Counted from the stretch's first letter, positions 11,871-24,114 are shown. The stretch is 64,000 nucleotides of DNA from Larix kaempferi (GCA_027924585.1 BSBM01000068.1:10371001-10435000); one strand, 5' to 3'. Notes: generated by a model from the letters alone, not told the origin. Numbers and translations: made by a program.

Positions 11871-12986
11871 TATGTCCGTCGACATGAACAGGAGAGGATT
11901 TTGTTGGAAGCTCATGACGGGATTGCTGGGGGACATTATGGCAGGCGAGCAACTTCTAGGAAGATCCTTCGAGCAAGGCTATAGTGGCCAACTTTGCATG
12001 GGGATGCTGCGGACTATGCCAAGAGCTGCGACGTATGTCAACGAACCGGGAAGCCCTCACGACGGGATGAAATGCCACTAGTACCACAACTGACGCTGTG
12101 GGCCTTCGACAAATGGGTGGTTGATTTCGTGGGACCCATCAACCCACCTGGAAAGAGAACAGGGTCACGCTACATCATCACTGCGACAGACTACCTGACG
12201 CGTTGGGCGGAAGCTGCACCAGTAAAAGATTGTTTCATTGTGACTGCAGCACGGTTCCTATTTGATAATGTGGTCACCAGGTTTGGGTGCCCAAAAGTGT
12301 TGTTGAGTGACTAAGGGACGCACTTCGTTAACCAAACGATTGCAGCAATGGTGGAATAATTTTAGATCCAGCACAGGAAGAGTACTCCTTACCACCCTCA
12401 GGAAAACGGGATAGTTGAGGCGTTTAATAAGGTCTTGGAGCATGCACTTACCAAGGTGTGTAATGCAAACTGCAACGACTGGGACTTAAAAATTCCGGCA
12501 GTCCTTTGGGTGTATCGCACCACATGCAAGCGATTGACTGGACAAACTCCATTTAAGCTCGTTTACGACCAGGAAGCAGTTATGCCAATGGAATACATTG
12601 TTCCAAGTTTGTGCATCGCAGCAGCGACAGGGATGAGCGACGATGGTGTAATGGAGGAATGATTGGCACAACTGATACAAATTGACGAACATCGATTCAT
12701 TGCAGGGTTCCATAACAAAGTGGAGAAAGACAGACAGAAGGCATGGCACAACCGCCATGTCAAATCGAAGCACTTTCAGAACAGGGATATAATTCTGTTG
12801 TATGACAGTAAGTTTACGAAACACCCAGGTAAGTTGCAAATTCACTGCTTAGGACCATACATCATAACTCTTGTCACCGACGGAGGTGCGGTGCAGTTAC
12901 AAATTTTGGATGGAGTACTGTTACCTAAATTAGTTAATGGGAATAGGCTGAAGCCCTATCACCATGATTCAACAAAGAACGGCTGA
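11824..12986 (+). pseudogene. Gypsy integrase, broken
   Basis: The zinc-binding HHCC region is visible (HDGIAGGHYG, then [13 protein letters not shown] at about 12020-12060), though split across frames. The catalytic core shows [13 protein letters not shown] (first Asp, about 12117-12155), KVLLSD (second Asp, about 12292-12312), and [10 protein letters not shown] (Glu, about 12404-12432). A stop follows LLSD, and two TAA/TAG-type stops sit before the [10 protein letters not shown] segment. The C-terminal part (GPYIITLVTDGGAVQLQILDG to RLKPYH) is typical of non-chromodomain Gypsy integrases. No chromodomain is visible. A TGA near 12661 also interrupts the frame. Confidence 0.87.
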
Positions 12987-13930
12987 GCACCAGGGGTAAA
13001 AAAGAAAAATGGTCACGATGACAAATAGTGGAAGCATGCTAGATGCTTCGCATGATTGGCACGTGGAAATGGAAGCATGGCTAGTTGGGATGCGGTCAAT
13101 GCTTCCCACGATTGGCACATGAGGAGTCAAGTCCAACCACGAGCATTGCGGATCAACCTCACAAGAAGACGACGAAACGTTACGATGACTGGATCAGAAG
13201 ATTATGAGAAAGGATTTGTCAATGATTACAGAGTCAGGCGTCAAGGACACAATAGAAACGCATAAGAGTAGGTGCAGGAGGGTAGCTGAGCAAGGAAGTA
13301 TCTATTAGTTGAGAGGAACCCATGCTGCAAGTTGGTCAGGAAGAGCGTTAAGTCAGGAATTCCAAGGAAGCTGTGGAAATTATCCATTTCATTTCATGCG
13401 GTAGCACCCCAGGGGCATTGAGGGCCAGAATGACGAGTGTGCATGAAATACCACAGAAGGAAGTGGTGTAGATACTTGGGAGGAACAGAGATGAGGTCTC
13501 AACTGAGATGTCTAAGTTCTTGGTGATAGTTAGAAGATTTGCGGTCCCTGTGACCACCAGAATGCCAAGGGTGATGCCCCCTTGGCCTTGATAGGAGGCA
13601 ATCTAGGGTGTGAAACAGATGTGCTGGAGCAGTCGGCCTGTTCCCCACCGTGGCAACGTCGATGAATCTCTTCCCAGCCTGGAATGAGCATGGAGTAAGC
13701 CAGTAGATGCCAAAGAGGTAGATGATCAAGGTTTCTAGAGACTGGAGGATTAGTTTAAGAAGTGCATGATAGCGAACTAGAAATCAACGGGTGAAGTTGA
13801 GAAGTACACAACAGCGAGCTCCAGATGGAAAGAACAGTTTCAGAAGCAAAGCACAATGAAGAATGGGTACCAACCAGTAGTGTCCAGCTCAGGTGGCTCA
13901 GGGACAAGCCACAAGTTTGTGTTGGGGGCA
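12987..13930 (+). other. Gypsy 3' untranslated region
   Basis: About 0.94 kb lies between the integrase stop and the 3' LTR. Short open frames on both strands have no domain or codon signature. It ends in a guanine run (GTTGGGGGCA, 13921-13930) next to the LTR, the probable polypurine tract. A pair of similar segments near 13030 and 13080 share the phrases TGCTTC and GATTGGCACNTG. Confidence 0.6.
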
Positions 13931-14703
13931 TGTTGGCATGGGATAAGTCCGCAGGAAGTGCGGAAGCCGACAGGTGCAAAAGGGTTAATCCACGAAAGAA
14001 GGACCATTCGTGGAGTTTGTGGGAGCGCAATAATAGTTAAATTAGTTAGAATTGGTCATGTGGACCATTTTGTAACCAAATAGAAGCATATAAATAGAGT
14101 AGGATTGTAAGCCTAAGGGCATCAAGTTGTAGAGGATTGATCCCATCTTTTGATCTGTTTTGTATCTGCGATATGGTGTATCGAATATTCGAATATTTCT
14201 GCAAGGTTCATTCCACAGGGTTTTATGAATGCATGAAGATGTTCGATTATGGTGTAATCTCTGTCTGTATCTTTATGTGATGATGAATGTGAATGTTTGC
14301 CACCAGTTTAATATGTTGTAGAGTATCTTTGATGCAAATATGCCATGGGTTTAATAATTACTGTTGATGCGAATAAGTATATTGAATATGTTGTTCGAAT
14401 AATTGTTATTTGTCGATATCTGTGAATGACTTAAATGTGCGAATGGTGGATTGATAATATGCTGCGGAAGTTATAATATCTGGTTTCTACAAGGGTAATG
14501 TGTGTTGGAAGCATATCCTCAACTCCACTGCAGAAACTTGGTTCCTGCAACCCCCTTATCCATCTCGGGTGAGACTACACTTTCTCCGCAAGTTTTGCTG
14601 GAAAGGGTTACACGTTTCTGGGCCGGTGTGTAAGGGAGTTTGGGGTGGTATTTTGTTGATGACAGTGCAAAGTGAACCCCTGTCTATAGATGTTGCATCA
14701 ACA
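13931..14703 (+). repeat. 3' LTR of the Gypsy element
   Basis: It begins TGTTGGCATGG and ends GCATCAACA, so the termini form a TGTTG/CAACA inverted repeat. Length is 773 bp. The last 273 bp match the start of the window. The right boundary abuts Copia RT coding sequence on the opposite strand. Confidence 0.85.
14089..14097 (+). promoter_or_regulatory. TATA box in the Gypsy 3' LTR
   Basis: TATAAATAG within the LTR, about 160 bp from its start, is a good candidate core promoter for element transcription starting near 14120. Confidence 0.6.
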
Positions 14704-15472
14704 AGGAGTATCACTGGGTTCCCTTCCTCAACCTTGTAGTAAAGGTTGGAATCCACTTTACTCTTGGTAAATCCCAAACTAGTCAGGAAGTGGGCTATCC
14801 TACCGTACCATGTCCTGGGTGCCTGTTTCAATCCATACAAGGATTTCTTCAATTTGCACACATGAGTCTCCTTGTCATGTGTCTCAAATACGAGTGGCTG
14901 CTCCACATAAAATTCCTCTTATACTACATCATCAAGAATGCTATCTTGACATCCATCTGGTGTACCTACCACTTCATTACTACAGCTAGAGAAAGTACTG
15001 ATATGATGGAAGTGTATCTGGCTACAAGTGCAAATGTCTCCTCATATTCTATCCCTTCTTTATGGGAGAAGCCATGTGCCACAAATCTTGCCTTGTGTTT
15101 CTCTATGCTTCCATCTGCATCATGCTTGATCTTGTAGATCCACTTGAAAGTCACAACAGACTTCCCTACTGATCTCAGGACCACATCCCAGACATCATAT
15201 TTCTTCATGATCGACTGGTACTCCTCGATCATGGTATCCTTCCATTCCTTCTTCTCAATTGCTTCCTCATAGTTGGAAGGTTCTTTGTCAATGATTTCAC
15301 ACAGCAGGGCTACATAGTTGGAGTATGGCCTCGGTCTCTTACTTTCTCTGTGCATTCCTTCTGGAGCACCATATCTCTTTGCATCCTGAATTACCTCTCG
15401 TACCCATGCTGGTTTCCTCTCGTGAGAGTTCTTCTCACGTGGTGGATTTACAGGTTCATGTGGGCCTTCCAT
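14704..15472 (-). pseudogene. Copia copy 1 reverse transcriptase, N-terminal part
   Basis: Read leftward from 15472: KRYGAPEGMHRESKRPRPYS, then WKDTMIEEYQSIMKKYDVWD, FKWIYKIKHDADGSIEKHKA, RFVAHGFSHKEGIEYEETFA, and after a gap KKSLYGLKQAPRTWY (about 14830). These are the standard Copia RT blocks. The frame shifts around 14906-14966. The reading ends at GNPVILL, one residue or so before the catalytic YVDD, at the Gypsy LTR junction. Confidence 0.88.
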
Positions 15473-16330
15473 CTCGTGTTCTTAACGATCTTCTGGATTT
15501 AATTCATTCATTGTTGTATCTCGGATCCGGGGTACTTCTGGTTCTTCAATGTCTTCAATAGGTAGCTTTCTAGATTTGTGATATGCTGAGTCTTTGTCGA
15601 ATGTTACGTCCCTGTTGATGTCGATCTTCTTGAACCCTGGAAAATATATTCTGTAAGCCTTCTAGCTTTCACTATATCCCATGAATATGCCCTTCTTTCC
15701 AGAAGGATCTAATTTCTTCCTTTTCTCCTTTGAGATATGTATGTATACTGGGCAGCCAAATATTCTGAGATGGTTGACTTCTGGTTTCTCGCCATAGAAA
15801 TCTTCTTTTGGTGTCTTGTTTCCAGGTACTCTATGTGGAGTACAATTCTACACATACACGGCTGTCCTCACAGCTTCTACCAATAGATACATAGGAAGAT
15901 CCTGGTCATGAAGCATTGCCCTTGCTACTTCCATAACTGTTCTATTCTTCCTTTCTGCAACTCCATTCTGCTACAGATTATATGGAGTAGTCAACTCCCT
16001 CTTAATCCCTGACTCTCTGCATAATTTCTTGAAGTCTTCTGATGTAAACTCTCCGCCATTGTCTGATCAAAAGGTCTTGATTTTCTTCTCTATGTGGTTC
16101 TCGATCAAGGATTTGAATTCCTTGAACTTGTTGAATACTTCATCTTTACTCTTCAAGAAATATATCCATGTCTTCCTAGAAAAATCATCAATGAAAGAAA
16201 AATAATATACATACCCACTCAATGAACTGGATGACATTGGACCGCATACATCTGAGTGGATGATTTCCAAGATTCCTTTTTCCTTGCTATCGCTACTTGG
16301 AAATGTCTTCTTCATGTTCTTTCCTTTCAC
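15473..16330 (-). pseudogene. Copia copy 1 integrase core and C-terminus
   Basis: The segment 16330-16067 has the integrase start IIHSDVCGPMSSSSLSGYVY and YYFSFIDDFSRKTWIYFLKS, the core with its first Asp. Leftward to about 15480 come the NRTPH-type motif, the FYGEKPEVNHLRIFGCPVYI-like segment, KKGIFMGYSES and FKKIDINRDVTFD, the usual Copia integrase C-terminal landmarks. In-frame stops include a TAG within the SES-KAYR segment near 15662, and frames change near 16065. Confidence 0.85.
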
Positions 16331-16366
16331 ACACCATTTTCAAACTCCTTCATGCTTTGCCTAGAT

Positions 16367-17793
16367 TTACGGAAGACCTTCAACTGCTCTTCTTGCAATA
16401 GGTAGTGCCCTATAGTGCACATGTGCAAGCCTTCTATGCCATAGTTCCCTTGGCTCCATGGAGTCATGGGCCAAGGCTTGTTCAGGTTGTCCCTTCAATT
16501 TGTTTAAACCTCCTTCTTGCTCTCCAATCACCACAACATCATCTATGGTCTTTCCCTTTGGCCACATAATAAATTGGCCATCTACAAATGAAACCCTCAT
16601 ACCTTTAGCATCTAAAGCTGATATGAAGAGAATATTTTTCTTTAGTCCTGGTACAAATAAGACATCTTTCATCTTCATAGACTTTCCAGAGTCTAGCTTA
16701 TAATATGCTTCACCACTTCCTTTTATGGGATACAAGTAGTCATCCCCAAGTTTCACCTTGTGGGGTGACTCATGTTCATATAGGTTCATAAAGGATCCTT
16801 GAATCCTATCATATGTTTGGAAGCCCCACTATCTATAATCCAATCATTGCTTCTATGTGTGACAGTGCCTGTGAGAGCTGAAATCAGAACATATTCTTCA
16901 TCAATTGAAGAATATTCACTGCCTTCTCTGGTTCTCTTCCTCGGAGGTTCATCATCTTCTACAGTGTGAGCATGATGTCTTTTCTTGTTGTTGTTCTTCT
17001 TGTGGGAGCTACCTTTGTTCCTGGGACAATCTCTGGAGTAGTGTCCCTTCTCATCACAAGTAAAGCATCGAATGTGAGACAGATCTCTCTTGGTTCTTCC
17101 AAGGTTCTCCCTCTTACTCTGGTGATGGTGTTTACCCTTCTTGTGATGAGTATGATCCCTCTTGTTGTTGTTCTTCCTGGTGTGTGTCGTGAGATCCTGG
17201 TCTTCATTACTCATCTTTTCTTCTTGAGCTACAATTCGAGCTTCTTCTTGTGGGCATTCCTCCCACAGTCTACAGAATGTGATCAATTTGTTTCTAGCAC
17301 AAATTCCTTGAATGAAGGAATCCCATGACCTAGGGAGACCATTCAAGGTGGTCATCACTATTTCTCCATTCTCTACATTTTCTTCCATGGCCTCAAGTTG
17401 TTCCTTGATTTGAGAAACCCTTGTGAAGTAAGACTGGATGGTTTCTGCATTTGGTATCTTCACATTCTTCAACTAGTTCCGCAATGTCATCTTCCGATTT
17501 ATATTCTTCCCTTCAAATAGCTTGGTTAAGGAATCAAACATCTCCTTGGGTTTCTTTAGAGATGACACATGTGGTATGATATGGTCCTTGATAGAATATG
17601 CAATGATCCTCTTGGCCTTAACCAAGTTCTTCTTATGTAAGGCCTTAGCCTCATCTCCCTCTGGAACTGGAACCTCTTCATTTATGTAGGTGTCCAATTC
17701 ATTCTCTTCAAGAACAAGCCCAATCCTATACTTCCATGCTTGGAAGTTATCATCCCCTTTAAGCTTATCCTCAATCTTGGTGTGGTGAGACAT
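16367..17793 (-). pseudogene. gag: Copia copy 1 gag, zinc knuckle, protease and pre-integrase domain
   Basis: The likely start is the ATG at 17791-17793 (MSHHTKIEDKL). The Gag helical core follows (DNFQAWKYRIGLVLEENELD), with a stop near 17473 before the next frame (IPNAETIQSYFTRV; TLNGLPRSWDSFIQGI). A CX2CX4HX4C knuckle, CFTCDEKGHYSRDCP, lies near 17030-17075. The protease active site DSGASKHM is at about 16810-16835. The GAG-pre-integrase domain with ELWHRRLAHVHYRAL is near 16400-16445. A frameshift at about 16788 splits protease from the downstream part. Decay is modest compared with the Gypsy element. Confidence 0.88.
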
Positions 17794-18374
17794 CTTTAAT
17801 GAGTACTTCAAATGGAAATAAAAAATATTTAGGTCTTACAACTTGACTTGCTGAAATTGGATCTGGAGTTGGCTAGGGTTTAATAGAGAAACCCTAAAAA
17901 TTCAAACTTGGTATTTTAAAATTATGTCTAGATAGAAAGATGCGCTTGACTGAGGTGAGTAGGCTGGCACACTTGGATTTTGAAAATTCCAAAAATTGAC
18001 TTGCGAATTTCAGATTTGTCATTTCTGGTCTTTTCTGGTTTTTTGGTCCAGAGTCAAACTAGGGTTTGACTTTTCCCAGGGTTCTACCCACTCAAAAAAT
18101 TCGATCCTGGTCTCTAAATTTTGATTTTGAGGAGGAGAACAATCTTATGATGAAAGCACTCCAAAATTCCACTTCTGTGAAAACCCCTAATTTCCCGCAG
18201 TAGTAACAGGCTAAACATTGAAAATGCTCGAAATCAATTTATGTTTCGATAGAAAGATGCGCCTTCCTTAGGTGAGTTATCCTAGCCTCCTTTTTGTTGA
18301 TGATCTGTGGAGAGAAACCCAAAAATTAAGAAGCCCTACCTTCTATAGTTGCACAGTGTCTTCTTCTCAGGTTA
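17794..18374 (-). other. Copia copy 1 leader
   Basis: 580 bp lie between the primer site and gag ATG. The last part (a TATTTCCATTTGA phrase just before the start codon) matches the leader of Copia copy 2 near 22160-22195. No gene was seen. Confidence 0.6.
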
Positions 18375-18386
18375 GCTCTGATACCA
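18375..18386 (-). promoter_or_regulatory. Primer-binding site of Copia copy 1 (tRNA-Met)
   Basis: The minus strand reads TGGTATCAGAGC immediately after the LTR end CTAACA. Confidence 0.95.
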
Positions 18387-18947
18387 TGTTAGATTTTCAG
18401 AATTTAATTCATGATTATCTAGGATCTTATCTAAGAGAATAACAAGCACAACATTCAAACATAATAGAAAAGAGACACAAAGTTTTTCCTGGGGGAAACC
18501 ATAAAGGAGAAAACCCTGCAACTTCCTCAGAGATAGAATGAGCAATAGTACAATAAACCCCAAAAGTAGAAATGGTCTCCAACAGCTTCTCTCTCTTCAC
18601 TTGTGCGAACTTGATCAGTGAGTGAATGATGAAATAGAGAGGATCACCCTCTCTATTTATACTTTAACTTTCACTTGACTTGAACCCCAAACAGGTCGGC
18701 CCCTAAGTGTAACTGGCTGGGCCGACTTCTCTAGGAGAGTCTAATAACCCATGAAAGACTCAACTCTGGGGTCTAATGCCCCGTCATACAATGGAGGGTT
18801 AACCTCACTGACTTTAAATGACTCAAGTACAATAATAACTCTCCCGACCAGAGGAATAAACATCTCCGTCGAAGGTACAATAATGAAATACAAATACAAT
18901 ATAAAATATACAAGTGAATATCTTCCGAAGTTACAATTACATTAACA
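18387..18947 (-). repeat. 5' LTR of Copia copy 1
   Basis: 561 bp. On the minus strand it starts TGTTAATGTAATTG and ends ATCTAACA. Its first ~40 bases correspond to the LTR start of copy 2 (AACTT--GAAGATATTC shared). A TATTTATAC sequence near 18653 supplies a TATA-like element on the minus strand (GTATAAATA). Confidence 0.85.
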
Positions 18948-18952
18948 TATAC

Positions 18953-20834
18953 GTGGTCTAAAACAAAGTGGTTCAATTAGGACAAATAAGTTTGTCCTCA
19001 TCACTTTGCATTGAATTTTTGTGTTACATTTAAGTGGATTGTAATTGAAATTTCAAATTTATTTATTTACTACAAATGTAAATCTTTAATAAAGAATCCA
19101 TGCGGTTAATAAATTTATTTTTGTGTTCCCACCAAATTCCTTACTTGGACTATGATAACATGCTAGAAAAATATTTATGATATACACTGAGTCATATAAC
19201 ATAGGAAAAACAAATGAGAAAAGAGAATTTAAATACTAAATTGAATTATTTTTTAGTAAATTTTAATACTGTTCAGTTTCCCTCTTCCAGTTACATCTTT
19301 CATAAATCAAATGCAAACAGGAATGAGAGAAAAAAGAATATAAATACTGAATTGAATTATATTTTAGTAAATTTATAGTTATACTATTCGCTTTTCCTCT
19401 TCCAATTACATATTTAATCAATTTCAAAAAAAAAATTAGAGAATCATTTGTTTAAATTCTTTTTCTATTTTTTAATGCAACGATCCTTTGTATTTTTCAA
19501 CTTATCTTCTCTCTCGATCCTAGGTGTTCATTCACTCGACCTGCCCTTTACTTGTGGGGAGGATTTTTCATGACCACTTTTGGGATAAAGTATAAATTGG
19601 ATTTCCTATGGAATAAGATCTTGTTACTGGAATTTTGCATGCATCTACCTGCAGTAAAAACTTCCTAATTTCACTTCCAACATCCCCATATTTGACAATT
19701 TCCTCATTTCACTTCCAACATCCCCCTATTTGACATTCATGTTGATACTACTACTAATTCCATTTTTTATACTTCTGGTAACTCCAAACTCAAATAAAAG
19801 TCCACTTACTCCATATTTCACAAGCTATCAGCTACCACCACATGTACATAGGCGCTTAAGCACTCTAACATAAATATTGAATATCAAGTACACACTCTAT
19901 TACTTTTTAATAATGTCCAAAATTCTAACACAAGCATATTGTTCATAGTGCCAAATACATGTCTCAAGGTCCATCCTTGTGCAGTCCAAAGTTCTCTTAG
20001 TGGCAGTTATCCAAAACTTGTCCTTTCTGATCATTCAGCTCCAAAAATTCGATTTCCACAAACAAAAGATCAATATATTTCCAATTATTGACTACAAACA
20101 TTTTGAGATTCTGAGTATATCAAAAGATTGTCCATTTCAAAAGACGATGTTGTCCACTCATTGTATCCATAGTTTTTGCCTTCCTTATCATACTCAAGCT
20201 ATAAGAAAATAATCAACACCATAGATTTTCTTGAATTGACTAATCTAGCACAATTCAAATAAATTGACTACGATCTAATTAAACAAGGACTAATATTTAG
20301 TCAAATAATGTCACAATGCTCGAGGAAGTCATATACATGTGGAAAAAAACAATGATGATTGTTTTTTAAGAAGAGTTGACAGAACAAGAACATCTCAAGA
20401 ATCAAACTTTGAAATTAATTATTCAATAAGCTTAGCTTGTGGAAAGGGAGGTGCAGAGTAAACAACACACACATCACGCATAATAAATCTAATTTGTTCA
20501 TGCGGTGGTTATAGTCGAAGGAAGGCAAAGCTGGCATAGGATGTCTAAAGGCTAGATTGACACTATATTGTGGCATGTGTGGAATAAATAGAGGATGGCC
20601 CTATAAAGGTGGTGGTGGTGAATGCCATTTGCATGATGTTACATGCATACAAATTTATTTGATGATTAGTTCAAAAACATGAAATCAACCAAAACAAGAA
20701 CATATTTCATATTAAAACCAAATTTAAATAGACACGTGATACCTGGAATTGGGGTGATCTGTCTATCTGAGGTGGAGATGGTTGTTCAATTTCCTTAGTG
20801 AAAACTTGTAGAAACACAACAATTCGTACTCAAT
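18953..20834. other. AT-rich spacer, no gene recognised
   Basis: No domain-bearing frame was seen on either strand. It contains an imperfect tandem pair with period about 110 bp (near 19210-19430: AATTGAATTAT followed by a TTTAGTAAATTT phrase twice) and a shorter pair with period about 40 bp near 19668-19736 (TTTCACTTCCAACATCCCC twice). Confidence 0.6.
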
Positions 20835-21192
20835 GTTAAATTTTGACATAGATATGAATTTGATAGCAGTAACAGTCTTTTTTCTAACTTTTAGCAGACT
20901 TAAAACATTACAAATCTGAGATTTATAGCAGCGATAACTGAGTAGTTGATAATCAACAGTAAAGTAAGATCAACCATCCACAAGAGACACAAAAATTTAC
21001 CCTGGGGAAAACCTTTCAAGGTAGAAAAACCCCAACAAGAATAATCTTCTTTAAATATGAGATCACTGATTTTTTACATAAGCATATATAGAGTAGAATT
21101 TTTACATCAAGGATCTACTTGCCTCTAGGGCACACATGCCAAGAGAACCTGCTTGCAAATGATGAAGACAACCTTGAACAATTATGACTGCT
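20835..21192 (-). repeat. Fragment of another Copia LTR
   Basis: It contains AGAGACACAAAAATTTACC followed by CTGGGGAAAACC and a run into AAAACCCCAAC. These correspond in order to AGAGACACAAAGTTTTTCCTG and the following bases in the LTR of Copia copy 1. It starts TGTTAAATTTT like that LTR. No primer site adjoins it. It was interrupted on the right by Copia copy 2. Confidence 0.45.
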
Positions 21193-21732
21193 TGTTGATG
21201 AATGTAACTTTAGAAGATATTCTTATTTGTATTATTTGTATCATTTGTATTGTACACCCTATGGGGATTATTATTGATGTAATTGATCATGTAAAATTCA
21301 TTGAAAGAGTCAATGTAAACCCTAACTGTCAGGTCGACTTGGAAAGATCTAGAAAATAATATTCTATTGTGAATTAGACAAGTCGTCCTAGTTTGGAGAG
21401 TTAAATCAGCCATGTTTGGTAAACAGGTCAAGTCAGCTAATTAGTATAAATGAGGAGTTCAACCTCCTCATTTGGTCACCTCACTCACTCATCAAGTTCG
21501 TATGAGTAGGAGAGATAGAGTCAAGTGAATAGTTATTTTTGGAGTCTTCTTGTTTTGGGTCATTGCACGAGGAATACTATTGTACATTCTAATGAATCTA
21601 TATAGAAGAAGTTTGCTGGGTTTTTCTACCCCGAGAGGGTTTTCCCAGTATAAATTATTGTGTACCATTGTCTATGATGTGCTTGTTTATATTTCAGTGA
21701 TCCTTAATGTTATTGCACTTAAAAATATAACA
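21193..21732 (+). repeat. 5' LTR of Copia copy 2
   Basis: 540 bp, TGTTGATGAATG to ATATAACA. It includes TAGTATAAATGAGG (TATA box near 21445) and the conserved GTTTTTCTACCCCGAGAGGG and TTTTCCCAGTATAAATT segments seen in the 3' LTR. Confidence 0.9.
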
Positions 21733-21743
21733 TGGTTTCAGAG
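21733..21743 (+). promoter_or_regulatory. Primer-binding site of Copia copy 2
   Basis: TGGTTTCAGAG follows the LTR directly; it differs from the canonical TGGTATCAGAG at one base. Confidence 0.85.
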
Positions 21744-22195
21744 TAGGCCTGAAAGAGAACATTGTGTAGCTGCTGCAACTACAAAAACTAGGGTTTCTAT
21801 TTCTAGAAGAGTTCTTCATAGATCAACTGAAAAAGAGGGTCCAAGCAAATCGCCTCACTAGGGTGCATCTTTCTATCGAAGAAAAATTTCAATATGAGAA
21901 GTTTCATTTTTGGGCCCACCACTACAACTCGAGAAACTAGGGCATCAAGTTTTTGGAGGATCTATCCACAGAATCAGAGAAAAAGTACCATTACTTAGCT
22001 TACCTTGGGGAGGCACATCTTTTCCTCCTCTCATATTTTCAAGATCTAGAAGTTGAGAAATTAGGGTTTTTCTAACAAACCCTAGGACCTCCTAAAGCCA
22101 TATCACAAAAATAAACTTTTGATTGGAGCATCTCGTTTGATAAGTTATACTCTCTCTATTTCCATTTGAGGTTATCATTTATCAAGTTTATCAAG

Positions 22196-24114
22196 ATGAC
22201 AAATCATACTGTTATCTCTAAAAGATGCACCTTGACTGCATAAGGAGCATGGCTAGTGAAATCTTAATAATATGTAAGGGATAACTAGGAATGAAAGTTT
22301 ATAAAAAAGTAGACATTTAAGAGATCAAGCTAGGTTTAAATATTGAACAGCAGGGAATGTATCAGTAGAGAATGGACATTAATAAGACATAGCTATGAGC
22401 ATAACTTTGTGAAAGACATGAATCAGGTTCTGCATCAAGTATGAAAGATAATTGCATACTAATCAAGAGAATCTTGGCATGGATTAGTAAGACCACACAC
22501 AAGACAAAATAATGATAGTACGTAATTCAGTTATTAAAGCAAAACAGGCTCATATGGTCACAATGATTCCAAAATAGCTATTTTATATTAAGAAAAACAG
22601 AGTGTATGTGCATACACATCCCTGCCTCAGCCCTCGGCTGGAACTCTCTTCCTATGCCCTTACAAACAATCCATTTTATGTTACATCAATGAACTACCAC
22701 TAGTTCGAAGAAACAAAATCCATCTAAAAATAAAAAAACAATCTGGAACTATCTACCATAAATCTGGAACCATCGATATCCTTAGCTTAATTTGGACAAT
22801 TGTTGGTCTCGAAATTTAAATTTGATTTGGATGTGGTAATATTCTTCCATCAAATTCTTTAATTGCTGCTGAAATGTTTTGAATGCCAATCCTCCATTGA
22901 ATTTGGGGTTTGATCCTTGACTGCCACATAATACCATGTCACTTGTCATCTGTCATAACTGTAATTGACCATTTAATGTTGATTCCATGCCTAAAGATCT
23001 GGACTTGATCCTCAAATGTTTCCTTCAAATCTGAGATGGACCTCTTGAAATCCTGTAGCTGCCAGGTACTCGATCTATGACTCAAATTATACTCTTCCAT
23101 TTGTCTCTCTTTTTTCTAATGCCTCTTTTAACCAATTCTTCATTGATAAACGTGTAGATGCATCAGCAAACCTTGTGACTCTGCTATTTCTGTCACTCAG
23201 GTATCGACCTCTATATAGAAACTAGATTTGGCTCGTATCTCAACAGCTGAGCATTTATCAAGGTGGTCCACTTCCTGGCTGTCAAATTTACATTTGCACT
23301 TCGATGATTTTCCTGATCCAAGGAGAGAATCTCACTCTGACAAAAATTTAGTAGACAAGTCGATCTCATACAAGACTCCAGGATTTGTACATGACTCTAC
23401 CCATGGCATTGATATGTATGCTGGATACCCTAAGTTGGCATCTATGCAAATGTATTCAACAATTTGCAAAGGGTTGCATCTAACACATGGAACATTTGTT
23501 TGCTGGCATTTAAAGCTTTTTCTCCTCGACACCTATGCACAATTTCTAGGCAATAATTCTCTGCCTCGAACATTTCTTCTTGCCATTTGGTTCTTAGTGC
23601 TGACATCTAAATGCGTATGCGCACTCATTTATGGCAATGATTTTGACATATGGGAATTTCATATCTATGCAAAGGTTGTTAGCACCTAGCCTTTCTCAAA
23701 TCCCTCAAAAACTACTTATACTCAATTTTGTAACCGGCCATAGAAGCACAAAATGAAGTAGAGTCATTGATCTCACACCTGTGTTTGAATATAGTCCCCA
23801 AGATAAGAATTTAGAGGTACATTTGAAAACATGGGTTTAAACTCAGGTTCTTGGTGCACTCCATAAGTTGGACTTAGGATCAAGCATGGGAATTCAATTT
23901 AAATTAACGTAGTAGAAATTTATTCCACATACAAACATTTTCAAAAATTTCTTGACACAACGTGCATTATCAATGGTTTCGTGGGCTCATCCTTCGCAGG
24001 CTTTGGCACTTGGTGACTCGAGCGCTCTTTAAAACTTCTTCACTGTGTGCTTGGAATTCTTCTTTTACATACATGTTGCCATAACATAAACAATTTAATT
24101 GGGGCAGGCATGGT
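22196..24114. other. 1.9-kb insertion at the gag start of Copia copy 2
   Basis: Gag begins at the ATG at 22196 but matches only to 22209 (ATGACAAATCATAC). A similar start (ATGGTGACAACACATACC) then reappears at 24110 and continues into Gag. The inserted ~1.9 kb has no tRNA-Met primer site and no poly(A) end that I can see. The imperfect 12-base repeats at the two sides (GACAAATCATAC, GACAACACATAC) look like a target duplication. A minus-strand frame near 23500-23590 reads coding-like (WQEEMFEAENYCLEIVHRCR), and a plus-strand 153-codon frame at 23228-23689 is its shadow or vice versa. Neither was recognised. Confidence 0.5.

Larger units (their letters stand above)
1..14703 (+). mobile_element. 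Ty3/Gypsy LTR retrotransposon, decayed, split by a nested element
   Basis: Order seen: 5' LTR remnant, Gag with zinc knuckles, protease, a second Gag-like domain, RT, RNase H, integrase, 3' LTR. RT and RNase H before integrase is the Ty3/Gypsy order. The sequence 1-273 recurs at 14431-14703, so the two ends are LTRs of one element. It is interrupted from 5494 to 11441 by a minus-strand element lying inside RNase H. The element sits inside the RT region of a minus-strand Copia element; AGGAG at 14704-14708 is the candidate right target-site copy, and the left copy lies outside the window. All domains carry stops or frameshifts, so it is not autonomous now. Confidence 0.93.
14704..18947 (-). 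mobile_element. Ty1/Copia retrotransposon (copy 1), 5' half, truncated by the Gypsy insertion
   Basis: On the minus strand the order is 5' LTR, tRNA-Met primer site, Gag, protease, integrase, RT, which is Ty1/Copia order. The sequence stops at 14704 inside RT, directly upstream of where the YVDD box should be, because the Gypsy element inserted there. The remaining RT, RNase H and 3' LTR must lie left of the window. TATAC at 18948-18952 is the candidate flanking target copy. It belongs to the same family as the plus-strand copy at 21193-29738: LTR starts, Gag and RT correspond segment by segment. Confidence 0.9.

Noticed and set aside
14790-15137. 115-codon plus-strand frame
   Set aside because: Shadow of the minus-strand Copia RT.
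23228-23689. 153-codon plus-strand frame as a gene
   Set aside because: No domain recognised, and the opposite strand reads at least as coding-like; left unassigned within the insertion.
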